A stretch of DNA of 33,108 nt. It comes from Pseudomonadota bacterium (lineage in GTDB: Bacteria; Pseudomonadota; Alphaproteobacteria; Rhizobiales; JAKPQE01). Of this stretch, positions 8,438-17,691 are shown in pieces. The number at the start of each line of letters is the position of its first letter. Positions within the stretch are counted from its first letter, which is position 1. The notes beneath the pieces are model-generated. The model was not told where the DNA came from. It did not search any database and worked only from the letters and a program-made list of their open reading frames with translations. The position numbers and the translations under genes were made by a program. Location: assembly GCA_029572955.1 (NCBI GenBank), contig JAKPQE010000111.1, positions 1-33,108 on the forward strand, given 5' to 3'.

Positions 8438-8902
8438 TCAGGCGCTCCTCTTGTTCTTGCCATTGAGGGCGCCGACGTCGAGCGCGACCGGCTGCTGCGC
8501 CTCGTGGGGATGCTCAGGGCCGGCATAGACCTTGAGGTTCTTCATCTGACGGCGGGTCAGCGGACCGCCCGGCATCATGCGCTCGACCGCCTTGACGACG
8601 ACGCGCTCCGGGAAACGACCCTCGAGGATGGCACGCGCGGTGCGCTCCTTGATGCCGCCCGGATGACCGGTGTGCCAGTAGTACTTCTTGTCGGTGTACT
8701 TGCGGCCGGTGAACACCACCTTCTCCGCATTGACGACGATGACATTGTCGCCGCAGTCGACGTGCGGGGTGAAGATCGGCAGATGCTTGCCGCGCAGACG
8801 CATCGCCACCAGAGCGGCGAGACGGCCAACGACGAGCCCTTCGGCGTCGATCACCACCCACTTCTTCTCGACTTCGGCCGGCTTCGCCGAAAAGGTTTTC
8901 AT
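8438..8902 (-). CDS. rplM: 50S ribosomal protein L13
   Basis: A 154-residue L13, an early-assembly protein of the large subunit. The start [19 protein letters not shown], the block [18 protein letters not shown], the HTGHPGG motif and [21 protein letters not shown] are all characteristic. It is first in the rplM-rpsI operon, with a clear promoter at 9000-9028 and a leader of about 90 nt that can form two G/C-rich hairpins. In E. coli this operon is autoregulated by L13 through its leader; whether that applies here is inference. Confidence 0.98.
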   Translation of the reverse strand: MKTFSAKPAEVEKKWVVIDAEGLVVGRLAALVAMRLRGKHLPIFTPHVDCGDNVIVVNAEKVVFTGRKYTDKKYYWHTGHPGGIKERTARAILEGRFPERVVVKAVERMMPGGPLTRRQMKNLKVYAGPEHPHEAQQPVALDVGALNGKNKRSA

Positions 8903-8937
8903 CAGAACCTACCCGTTCTTGTCGATAAAAGCGGAAA

Positions 8938-8980
8938 GCGCCGGCGTTTCCGGCCGGCGCCGCGACGGGGCCGAAAGGCC
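8938..8980 (-). promoter_or_regulatory. Two hairpins in the rplM leader
   Basis: GCGCCGGC (8938-8945) pairs with GCCGGCGC (8953-8960), an 8-bp stem with a 7-nt loop. GGCC-GAAA-GGCC (8969-8980 on the plus strand; TTTC loop in the RNA) forms a second hairpin. Both fall between the predicted transcription start and the rplM ATG, so they are candidates for translational control by a ribosomal protein. Confidence 0.4.
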
Positions 8981-8999
8981 GCCGTTCGTTCGGGGGCGG

Positions 9000-9028
9000 T
9001 GATAGCGGCGAACGAAATCGACGTCAAG
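9000..9028 (-). promoter_or_regulatory. Promoter of rplM-rpsI
   Basis: Reading the minus strand: CTTGAC (9028-9023), 17-nt spacer, CTATCA (9005-9000). This nearly matches the alphaproteobacterial housekeeping consensus CTTGAC-N17-CTATAT. The start would fall near 8993, about 90 nt upstream of rplM. Confidence 0.75.
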
Positions 9029-9071
9029 CGAAAACGCCCGAAAAACGCGCCGAAAAACAGTCGGTTATCAA

Positions 9072-9091
9072 TACGGTATGATATTACCGTA
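9072..9091. promoter_or_regulatory. Perfect 7-bp inverted repeat upstream of the rplM promoter
   Basis: TACGGTA (9072-9078) and TACCGTA (9085-9091) flank TGATAT. The element is AT-rich, unlike its surroundings. It lies 44 nt upstream of the rplM -35 box and just past the 3' end of the thioesterase gene. It looks like a dimer-binding operator; there is no pyrimidine tract for termination. Confidence 0.45.
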
Positions 9092-9094
9092 ACT

Positions 9095-9532
9095 TCACCC
9101 ACCCGCTTCCGGCGGAATGGCATAGGTGGCCGTGGCGTGGGCGACGAGGTCCTCGGTCGAGCGCGAGCGGACATAGGCCTCGACGACGGCGAGGCGCTTG
9201 CCGAGCTTCAGCAGTCTGCATTCGCAATGGATCCCCGACGGATCGGGTTTCCTGAGGAAATTGATGTTGAGGTTCGTCGTGACCGCGAGCGCGACCGGCC
9301 CGAGAGCGGCGAGGATGACGACATAGGCGGAGAGATCGGCGAGCGCCATCATGGTCGGCCCGGAGATCGTGCCGCCGGGGCGCAGGTGCCGGTCGTCGGT
9401 CTCCAGCCGCACCACGGCGCGGCCGTATTCGATCTCCTCGACGTGGTAGATGCGCCCGCCCTCGTGGATCTGCGGGAATTCCCGTTCGAGGAAATCCTCC
9501 ATCTCGGCCACGGTCATCTTCGCCTCGCCCAT
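9095..9532 (-). CDS. PaaI family (hotdog-fold) thioesterase
   Basis: A 145-residue hotdog-fold acyl-CoA thioesterase of the PaaI group, which hydrolyses acyl- or aryl-CoA thioesters in the cytoplasm. The central helix block TISGPTMMALADLSAYVVI and the strand VTTNLNINFLRKP are the recognisable family parts. The frame is open far upstream, to 10090, but the ATG at 9532 (MGEAKMTVAE) has AGGGA 5 nt upstream and gives normal length. It diverges from the crotonase gene at 9665, with 132 nt between. The shared CoA theme suggests related fatty or aromatic acyl-CoA metabolism, though not a shared transcript. Confidence 0.88.
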   Translation of the reverse strand: MGEAKMTVAEMEDFLEREFPQIHEGGRIYHVEEIEYGRAVVRLETDDRHLRPGGTISGPTMMALADLSAYVVILAALGPVALAVTTNLNINFLRKPDPSGIHCECRLLKLGKRLAVVEAYVRSRSTEDLVAHATATYAIPPEAGG

Positions 9533-9664
9533 GCGTCCCTGCCCTTCCCTTTTCGCGCCCGCCCGGGCCGCCGATGTCGTTCGGCCTCTTGTGGGGAGGC
9601 CATTCACCTGCGATCTTGTCGCAAAAGAAACCTTCGAACCAGTTCGAAACGGGAGGCTCCGACA

Positions 9665-10483
9665 ATGACGGGCGCAACGGCGGCAGTGGCGGCGGAGCCG
9701 CTGGTCCTTTCGGAAGTGGCGGACGGCATCGCCCGTCTCACGCTCAACAACGCGGCAAGGCGCAACAGCCTCTCGGAAGCCATGATGGCGGCCCTGAAGG
9801 CGGCGCTGCAGGCGGCCGCGGCGGATGCCGACGTTCGCGTCGTCATCATCGCGGCGGCAGGTCCGGTCTTTTCGGCCGGGCACGACCTCAAGGAGCTGAC
9901 CTCCCGTCGCGGCGACGGCGATCGCGGCCGGGCCTATTTCGACAAGATCATGCGCCAGTGCGCCGACCTGATGCAGACCATCGTGCATCTCACCCGCCCG
10001 GTGATCGCCGAGGTGCAGGGCACGGCGACGGCGGCCGGCTGCCAGCTCGTCGCCAGCTGCGACCTCGCGGTGACCGTCGACAGCGCCCATTTCTGCACGC
10101 CGGGCGTCAATATCGGCCTCTTCTGCTCGACGCCGATGGTCGCCCTGTCGCGCAACCTGCCGCGCAAGCGGGCGATGCAGATGCTGCTCACCGGCGACAT
10201 GATCGATGCCGGCGAGGCCGCCGACTGGGGCCTCGTCAACACGGTGGTGCCGGCCGCCGAGCTGCGCGCGACGACCGAGGCGCTCGCCGCCAAGATCGCC
10301 GCGAAGTCGAGCCTCACGGTCAAGACCGGCAAGGAGGCGTTCTATCGCCAGATCGACATGGGACTCGCCGATGCCTACGACTACGCGGCCAGCGTGATGG
10401 TCGAGAACATGCTCGCCCGCGACGCCGAGGAAGGCATCGGCGCGTTTCTGGAGAAACGCACGCCGAAATGGCAGGGCTGCTGA
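9665..10483 (+). CDS. Enoyl-CoA hydratase/isomerase family protein, ECHDC3-like
   Basis: A 272-residue crotonase-fold protein. The two oxyanion-hole segments are present: FSAGHDLKEL (residues 69-78) and VQGTATAAGCQLVASCDLA (117-135). Where true enoyl-CoA hydratases have two catalytic glutamates, this protein has Gln127 (CQL) and Gly147 (TPGVNIG). Together with GLFCSTPMVAL this matches the ECHDC3-like branch rather than FadB/EchA hydratases. CoA-thioester binding is therefore likely, but hydratase activity is doubtful. The ATG at 9665 is preceded by GGGAGG at good distance. A 111-nt gap separates it from the CoA-binding gene downstream. Confidence 0.9.
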   Translation: MTGATAAVAAEPLVLSEVADGIARLTLNNAARRNSLSEAMMAALKAALQAAAADADVRVVIIAAAGPVFSAGHDLKELTSRRGDGDRGRAYFDKIMRQCADLMQTIVHLTRPVIAEVQGTATAAGCQLVASCDLAVTVDSAHFCTPGVNIGLFCSTPMVALSRNLPRKRAMQMLLTGDMIDAGEAADWGLVNTVVPAAELRATTEALAAKIAAKSSLTVKTGKEAFYRQIDMGLADAYDYAASVMVENMLARDAEEGIGAFLEKRTPKWQGC

Positions 10484-10594
10484 GCGGGCGCACGAAGCTC
10501 TGCGACGCTCGCCATATTAGGTATCGCGAATATCCGGTCTGTGATATCTGAGGGTCGGGCGGCAAGAGAGCTTTGGGGGCGAGGCGAACCGGCC

Positions 10595-11122
10595 ATGGAT
10601 CACGACAACTACACAGACAGCTACATCCGCTCGATTCTCGAGGACGTGAAGACCATCGCGATGGTCGGCGCTTCGCCGAATACCACGCGGCCGAGCTACT
10701 TCGTCCTGAAGTACATGCTCGAGAAGGGCTACATGGTCTACCCGATCAATCCGGGCCAGGCCGGCAAGGAAATCCTCGACACGGAGTTCTACGGCTCGCT
10801 CACCGACCTGCCCGAGCCGGTCGACATGATCGACATCTTCCGCAACCCGGAAGCGGCCGGCGAAGTGGTCGACGAGGCGCTGAAGCTGGACCCGCTGCCG
10901 AAGGTCATCTGGATGCAGCTCCAGGTGCGCAACGACGAGGCCGCGGCGCGGGCCGAGGCGGCCGGCATCCGGGTCGTCATGAACCGCTGCCCGAAGATCG
11001 AATACGGCCGGCTCTCCGGCGAGATCAACTGGGCCGGCGTCAATTCGCGCACCATCTCGGCCAAGCGCCCGAAGCTCGCCGAGGGCTTCCAGCACCGCGC
11101 CCTGCCCGACGAAGGCAAATAG
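10595..11122 (+). CDS. CoA-binding (Rossmann-type) protein
   Basis: A 175-residue protein of the CoA_binding_2 / YccU family. The N-terminal half has the fold start KTIAMVGASPNTTRPSYFV and VYPINPGQAGKEI, then DMIDIFRNPEAAGEVVDEAL. MNRCPKIEY near the C-terminus is the conserved family end. I chose the ATG at 10595 (GAGG about 10 nt upstream) over the upstream GTG at 10541, because the shorter start fits the family. Its cellular role is not established, although related domains occur in succinyl-CoA synthetase and acyltransferase proteins. The bidirectional terminator at 11145-11169 ends it. Confidence 0.88.
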   Translation: MDHDNYTDSYIRSILEDVKTIAMVGASPNTTRPSYFVLKYMLEKGYMVYPINPGQAGKEILDTEFYGSLTDLPEPVDMIDIFRNPEAAGEVVDEALKLDPLPKVIWMQLQVRNDEAAARAEAAGIRVVMNRCPKIEYGRLSGEINWAGVNSRTISAKRPKLAEGFQHRALPDEGK

Positions 11123-11142
11123 GCGAGCACGCGCCGACAACG

Positions 11143-11170
11143 AAAAAGGCCCAGCAATGCCGGGCCTTTC
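11143..11170. terminator. Bidirectional terminator between the CoA-binding gene and aatA
   Basis: AAAGGCCC (11145-11152) and GGGCCTTT (11162-11169) pair across a 9-nt loop, with AAAAA on the left and TTT on the right. It can serve both converging genes. The loop allows two extra G-C pairs. Confidence 0.75.
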
Positions 11171-11192
11171 CGTCTGTGCGGGTGCAACCGGA

Positions 11193-12475
<1,283 letters not shown>

Positions 12476-12791
12476 GATGGCGGCCGGGAAGTTTGTGGCG
12501 CAAGCGGCCGAGAAGCCAGTCTGCCGCTCGGCACTGTGACATTCCCGCCGGCCCGCCGCGATATTTTCTGCAACACCTTGAACGGCCATTTGGCGATGAC
12601 GAGATCATCGCTCGAGCGTTGCAGACCGAATGCCCTGCGATCGGGTATCGGCGAGGTGCGACCGCCAGCCAGTGGCCACAGGCCGGGGTCGGCGGGGCGT
12701 CCTCGCCGCATGCCGAAGATCTGCCCGGAAGCACCGGCCGTGGCTGCGCCCTTCGAACACAGTTCATCCATTCACCGCGGGGACGACGCAG
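12476..12791. other. Divergent gap between aatA and the antiporter gene
   Basis: Over 300 nt with no supportable gene. Several long frames cross it on both strands, but none has a ribosome binding site or a recognisable product. It contains a locally AT-richer patch near 12560-12600 (GATATTTTCTGC, CCATTTGGCGATG) that may hold the antiporter promoter; I see no clear -35/-10 pair. Confidence 0.35.
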
Positions 12792-13742
12792 ATGGCTTGG
12801 CATATCGCACTGACCGTCGCCGGGCTGGTCTTTCTGTTCCTCGGCGGCGAAGGGCTGGTGCGCGGCAGTGTCGCGATCGCCGATCGGTTCATGATCTCCA
12901 AGGCGATCGTCGGGATGGTAATCGTCGGGTTCGGGACTTCGACCCCGGAACTGCTCGTCTCGGTCGACGCGGCCCTTGCCGGTGTTCCCGACATCTCGAT
13001 CGGCAATGTGGTCGGATCGAACATCGCCAACATCCTGTTGATCATGGGTCTGGCCGCGCTGATCGCGCCGATGGCCAACACCGACAAGACGATCCGCCGG
13101 GATGCCGTTCTCATGACGGCGATTTCGGCCGCGCTTCTGCCATTTCTTTTCCAGGGCGAACTCGCCCGGTGGCACGGCGTAGTCCTGCTGATCGCCCTCG
13201 TCCTCTATCTGCTCTATTCCTTGCGGCTGGCGCAGCAACAGCGGGTGTCGGCCTATTCCGGAGAGGTCGAAGTCGTCGAGGATATTCCTCTCTCGACGCC
13301 GACGGCGGTCCTGGTCGCGATTGCAGGTCTGGCCCTGCTGGTGTCCGGCGCTCATCTTCTCGTCGAAGGCGCCACCTCGCTTGCCCGCACCTTCGGCGTT
13401 TCCGAGGCCGTCATCGGTCTGACGATCGTTGCGGTCGGCACCTCGCTGCCGGAACTGGCCACCTCCGTCATGGCGGCGTTGCGGCGCCAGTCCGAAGTCG
13501 CGCTGGCGAACGTCATCGGCAGCAACATCTTCAATATCCTGGCGATCCTCGGCCTCACCGCGATCATCGTTCCGGTGCCGGTCGCGAGCGGCTTCATAAC
13601 CTTCGACGCTCCACTGATGGTCCTGATCGCCGGCTTGATGCTGGTCGTGGTCATCGCCACGGCGACCATCGGCCGATCGATCGGCATCGCGTTCCTGACG
13701 ATCTACGCCGCCTATCTGGCGGCTCAGGGAATTCAGAGCTGA
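12792..13742 (+). CDS. Calcium/sodium antiporter, CaCA family (YrbG-like)
   Basis: A 316-residue inner-membrane cation exchanger with about ten hydrophobic helices. The two alpha-repeats that form the transport path are plain: GFGTSTPELLVSV with GNVVGSNIANILLIMG in the first half, and AVGTSLPELATSV with ANVIGSNIFNILAILG in the second. The paired PEL glutamates are the ion-binding residues. A hydrophilic loop near residue 140-160 (RVSAYSGEVEVVEDIPLS) separates the halves. The upstream-open frame starts at 12630, but the ATG at 12792 gives a normal N-terminal helix and has GGGGAC about 8 nt upstream. Ion specificity (Ca2+, Na+ or K+) cannot be read from sequence. Confidence 0.93.
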   Translation: MAWHIALTVAGLVFLFLGGEGLVRGSVAIADRFMISKAIVGMVIVGFGTSTPELLVSVDAALAGVPDISIGNVVGSNIANILLIMGLAALIAPMANTDKTIRRDAVLMTAISAALLPFLFQGELARWHGVVLLIALVLYLLYSLRLAQQQRVSAYSGEVEVVEDIPLSTPTAVLVAIAGLALLVSGAHLLVEGATSLARTFGVSEAVIGLTIVAVGTSLPELATSVMAALRRQSEVALANVIGSNIFNILAILGLTAIIVPVPVASGFITFDAPLMVLIAGLMLVVVIATATIGRSIGIAFLTIYAAYLAAQGIQS

Positions 13743-13825
13743 TCTTTTTGCACGCGGGCGGCGCTGATCTACTCGCGCGGCCGGCAAGGATCGCCTCACG
13801 CCTGCAATCGCGCCGGAATCCGGGC

Positions 13826-13862
13826 AAAAAAAACCGGGCACGACATGAGGATCGTGCCCGGT
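13826..13862 (-). terminator. Strong intrinsic terminator, minus strand
   Basis: CCGGGCACGA (13834-13843) pairs with TCGTGCCCGG (13852-13861), extended by an A-T pair. On the minus strand it is followed by a run of eight T (13833-13826). There is no T run on the plus strand, so it does not serve the antiporter gene. The nearest minus-strand gene ends 205 nt away. Confidence 0.8.
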
Positions 13863-14015
13863 AAATGGATCGGCTTGCGCGCAGATGCGCAGCACAATCA
13901 CCTTCCAGAGGGGAACAGCTGAAAACATCCTGCGCCACGGGGAGGAAGACGCGGCTGCAGGAACCGGCTGTCGGGTTCTCGTTTCCCCCATTCGCCGGCA
14001 TCCAGCAAGCCGCAT
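13863..14015 (-). ncRNA. Candidate small RNA or long 3' UTR of the LysR gene
   Basis: This stretch lies between the LysR stop codon (14067) and the intrinsic terminator at 13826-13862 and encodes no convincing protein. Its minus strand carries pyrimidine motifs resembling anti-Shine-Dalgarno sites (CTTCCTCCCC near 13940, TTCCCCTCTGG near 13910) and a hairpin GCGCATCTGCGC. The terminator loop itself holds TCCTC. These are features of trans-acting alphaproteobacterial sRNAs, but I do not recognise a known family. The 5' boundary is arbitrary. A 44-codon frame with GAGG upstream (ATG near 14024) is an alternative. Confidence 0.3.
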
Positions 14016-14066
14016 GGCCGCATGTCAGGCATGCGGTTTCCTCATGGCTCGACCGCGATCGCGCGA

Positions 14067-14957
14067 TCAGAATGCCCAGTGCTGGGCCTTGGCCACCAGA
14101 AAATCGCGGAACGCATTGACCCGGGCCGAGTTCTTCAGCTCCTCCGGATAGACGAAATAGGTGTCGAAGCTCGGCAGCTCGGCATCGGACAGGATGGCGA
14201 CGAGGCTGGAATCGGCCTCGACCAGATAGTCCGGCAGCAGCGCGATGCCGATGCCGCGTTTGACCGCGTTGCGCAGCGCATAGACGTTGTTGATGCGCAG
14301 GGCCGCCTCGCGCGGCTTGTCGGCCTCGCGCCCGGCCAGTTCCAGCCAGTTCATGTCGGCGAGATGCGGCGGCGTCGGCTCGCCGAAGGTGACGATGCGG
14401 TGATGGTCGAGATCGTCGAGCGAGCGCGGATGGCCGAAGCGCTTGAGGTATTCCGGCGACGCATAGACGTGGAAGTGCACGGTGAACAGCCGGCGCATGA
14501 TGAGGTCGGGCTGCACCGGCTGGCGCAGGCGCACCGCGACGTCGGCCTGGCGCATGCCGAGGTCTAGTTCCTCGTCGTCGAGGAGGAGCTGCAGGTTGAC
14601 GCCCGGGAAGAGATCGATGAACTCGCGCAGGCGCGAGGTCAGCCAGGTCGAGCCGAGGCCCACCGTGGTCGTCACGCGCAGATTGCCGGTCGGCTGGTCG
14701 CGGGAATCGGTGAGACGGGTCTTCACCGCCTCGAGCTTCATCAATACCTCGTGGGCGGTGCGATAGAGCAGCTCGCCCTGCTCGGTGAGGATCAGGCCGC
14801 GGGCGTGGCGGTGGAACAGCGGCACCTTCAGCTCGGCTTCGAGCGCGCTCACCTGACGGCTCACCGCCGACTGGCTGAGAGCCAGCGCTTCACCGGCATG
14901 GGTGAAGCTGCCGGCCTCGGCGGCGGCGTGGAAGATGCGCAGCTTGTCCCAGTCCAT
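14067..14957 (-). CDS. lsrB: LysR-type regulator, LsrB/VtlR-like
   Basis: A 296-residue LysR-type transcription factor. The winged helix-turn-helix lies at residues 1-60 (MDWDKLRIFHAAAEAGSFTH, LSQSAVSRQVSALE), followed by a linker helix and the periplasmic-binding-protein-like effector domain (NLRVTTTVGLGSTWL onward). The start MDWDKLRIFHAAAEAGSFTHAG and its position beside trxB match LsrB of Sinorhizobium/Agrobacterium and VtlR of Brucella, which control oxidative stress, envelope or sRNA genes. The product contains no cysteine at all, notable because redox-active cysteines have been reported for a Sinorhizobium LsrB. A promoter candidate sits at 15021-15050. The LysR assignment is certain; the symbol rests on N-terminal similarity and synteny. 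Confidence 0.88.
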   Translation of the reverse strand: MDWDKLRIFHAAAEAGSFTHAGEALALSQSAVSRQVSALEAELKVPLFHRHARGLILTEQGELLYRTAHEVLMKLEAVKTRLTDSRDQPTGNLRVTTTVGLGSTWLTSRLREFIDLFPGVNLQLLLDDEELDLGMRQADVAVRLRQPVQPDLIMRRLFTVHFHVYASPEYLKRFGHPRSLDDLDHHRIVTFGEPTPPHLADMNWLELAGREADKPREAALRINNVYALRNAVKRGIGIALLPDYLVEADSSLVAILSDAELPSFDTYFVYPEELKNSARVNAFRDFLVAKAQHWAF

Positions 14958-15020
14958 CGACCGGCTCCCGTCGTTATCGGCACAGCATCGCGCGCCGACG
15001 CGCGCGCCGGCGGATGGCGC

Positions 15021-15050
15021 AGACTACATGCGCCGGTCCGCTCCTGCCAA
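15021..15050 (-). promoter_or_regulatory. Candidate promoter of the LysR gene
   Basis: On the minus strand TTGGCA (15050-15045), 18-nt spacer, TAGTCT (15026-15021), giving a leader of about 57 nt. It lies in the 105-nt gap after trxB, suggesting the regulator has its own promoter. Confidence 0.45.
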
Positions 15051-15062
15051 TGGGAAGCCGTC

Positions 15063-16055
<993 letters not shown>

Positions 16056-17099
16056 TCAGCGCGGACCGGGGTGTTGTCTGAAGGCCGCGTAGCGCTCGAG
16101 GATCGCGGCGGCGATGGTTGGCGTCGAATCTATGGTCTCGGTGACCCGGTTTTCAAGGTGACGTGTCGGACCGCCGCGCCACCACAGATCGATCAGCCCG
16201 GCCTCGGCCAGCCCTTCGAGGCGATGGCGGACGCGGGCGTCGGCGCCATCGGGCAGGTAGACGCGGACAGGCGCGCCGGTCGCCAGCGCCTCGTCGACCA
16301 TGTTGACCGAATCGCCGGAGACGACGAGCCCGTCGGCCAGGGCGAGCATCTCGGCATACGGGTTGTCGCCGGCGCCGTCCCACCAGAAATGCGGCCAGCC
16401 GTCGAGGGCGGCACGCAGCGCCGCGGCGAAGGCGGGCGGCGTGCGCCGCGATTCGGTGACCATGAAGCTGGCGGTCTCGTCTTCCCCGAAGGGCACCGAG
16501 ACCATGCCGGCGAAGGCGTCGAAATCGATATCGGTGTAGCGCACCCGGCGGCTGTCGCCGCCGAGCATCACAGCGATGCGCGGCCGCGGCAGGGCGGCGA
16601 TCTCCGGCCGCGGCGCGGCCCTTGCCGCGGCGAGCCGCGTCGGCGAGAAGCGATGCGGCGAGGTCGGCGTCGCGAGCACGTTCGGCCCGCGCAGGCGGTC
16701 GTGCGCCGGCACCCAGATGAAATCGGCCGCCCCTGCCCCGACCCGCGGGTCCTTGAGAAAGACGGTGAAGGTGCGCCCGCCGCTCGCCTCCTTGACGCGC
16801 TTCAGATAGGTGACGGCGCGCCGGCCCGAGGCGACGACGAGATCGGGAAAGGGCGGGCGGATCGGGCTGCCCGGCCGATCCGGCGCCTCGGCGGGATCGA
16901 TGCCGAACCACGGCATCGTCCAGACGAACGGCGCGCGCGGGGCAACGCGGCGGTATTCCGGCGCAAGGCCCAGCGCCTCGACGACGCCGAGGCACTGCAT
17001 CTCGTCGCCGGCCTTGCCGTCGGTCAGGATCCAGACGCTTTCGGGGCGCGCATCTTCGGCCACGACGACCCCACTCCTTTGGTTATCTTTTCGAATCAT
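16056..17099 (-). CDS. Mitochondrial fission ELM1-like family protein
   Basis: A 347-residue member of the ELM1 family (COG3660-type). The opening SVWILTDGKAGDEMQCLGV, the central IAVMLGGDSRRVRYTD and the late VSGDSVNMVDEALATGAPV are family hallmarks and suggest a GT-B-like, nucleotide-sugar-binding fold. The bacterial function is not established. Two starts compete: ATG at 17099, and GTG at 17063, which has AAAGGAG 10 nt upstream and would remove 12 non-conserved residues. I think the GTG is quite possible. It diverges from lrp and precedes trxB, an order often seen in Hyphomicrobiales. Confidence 0.85.
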   Translation of the reverse strand: MIRKDNQRSGVVVAEDARPESVWILTDGKAGDEMQCLGVVEALGLAPEYRRVAPRAPFVWTMPWFGIDPAEAPDRPGSPIRPPFPDLVVASGRRAVTYLKRVKEASGGRTFTVFLKDPRVGAGAADFIWVPAHDRLRGPNVLATPTSPHRFSPTRLAAARAAPRPEIAALPRPRIAVMLGGDSRRVRYTDIDFDAFAGMVSVPFGEDETASFMVTESRRTPPAFAAALRAALDGWPHFWWDGAGDNPYAEMLALADGLVVSGDSVNMVDEALATGAPVRVYLPDGADARVRHRLEGLAEAGLIDLWWRGGPTRHLENRVTETIDSTPTIAAAILERYAAFRQHPGPR

Positions 17100-17216
17100 G
17101 CGCGAATGTATTATTCCTGATCACAAACGCGCACAAATCTTATAGAGTCGCGGAACATTCGAAACAGCCATCGACCTTCGCCCCAGGCGTGCGGCGGTCG
17201 TGACGGAGAACAGCCG

Positions 17217-17684
17217 GTGAAGGTCAGGCTCGACGATATCGACTGGCACATCCTCAAGGAACTCCAGAACAACGGCCGCATCACCAATGTGGAGCTGGCG
17301 CGCCGGGTCGGCATTTCGGCCCCGCCCTGCCTCAGGCGCGTGCGCGCCCTGGAAGAGGCCGGCATCATCCGTGGCTATCGCACGCTGATCGACGAAAAGG
17401 AACTCGGTCAGGACGTGACCGCCTTCGTTCTCGTCGGCCTTTCCAGCCAGGCCGAGGCCGATCTCGTCGCCTTCGAGGAGCTGGTGCGGCGCTGGCCCTA
17501 CGTCCGCGAGTGCCACATGCTCTCCGGCGAGGTCGACTTCCTGCTGAAATGCGTGGCGCCCGACCTTCGGCATTTCCAGACCTTCATCATCGAAGAGCTG
17601 ACCAAGGCGGCTCATGTCGCCAGCGTGAAGACCATGCTGACGATCCGCCAGTCGAAGGACGAGGCGGCGCTGGCGATCGCCTGA
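17217..17684 (+). CDS. Lrp/AsnC family transcriptional regulator
   Basis: A 155-residue feast/famine regulator. The N-terminal helix-turn-helix (LDDIDWHILKELQNNGRIT, LARRVGISAPPCLRRVRALE) is followed by the RAM ligand-binding domain (VTAFVLVGL to about residue 145). It starts with GTG at 17217, with GGAG upstream. The 117-nt gap to the divergent ELM1-like gene contains TTATAG (17140-17145) as a possible -10 box. Such regulators usually bind their own promoter and an adjacent gene, so control of the ELM1-trxB unit is plausible. Ligand unknown; amino acids are usual. Confidence 0.93.
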   Translation: MKVRLDDIDWHILKELQNNGRITNVELARRVGISAPPCLRRVRALEEAGIIRGYRTLIDEKELGQDVTAFVLVGLSSQAEADLVAFEELVRRWPYVRECHMLSGEVDFLLKCVAPDLRHFQTFIIEELTKAAHVASVKTMLTIRQSKDEAALAIA

Positions 17685-17691
17685 GCCGCCG

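Noticed and set aside
13722-13750. Possible plus-strand terminator of the antiporter gene (GCTC/GAGC then TTTTT)
   Set aside because: The stem is only 4 bp with a 10-nt loop and overlaps the stop codon; too weak to annotate.
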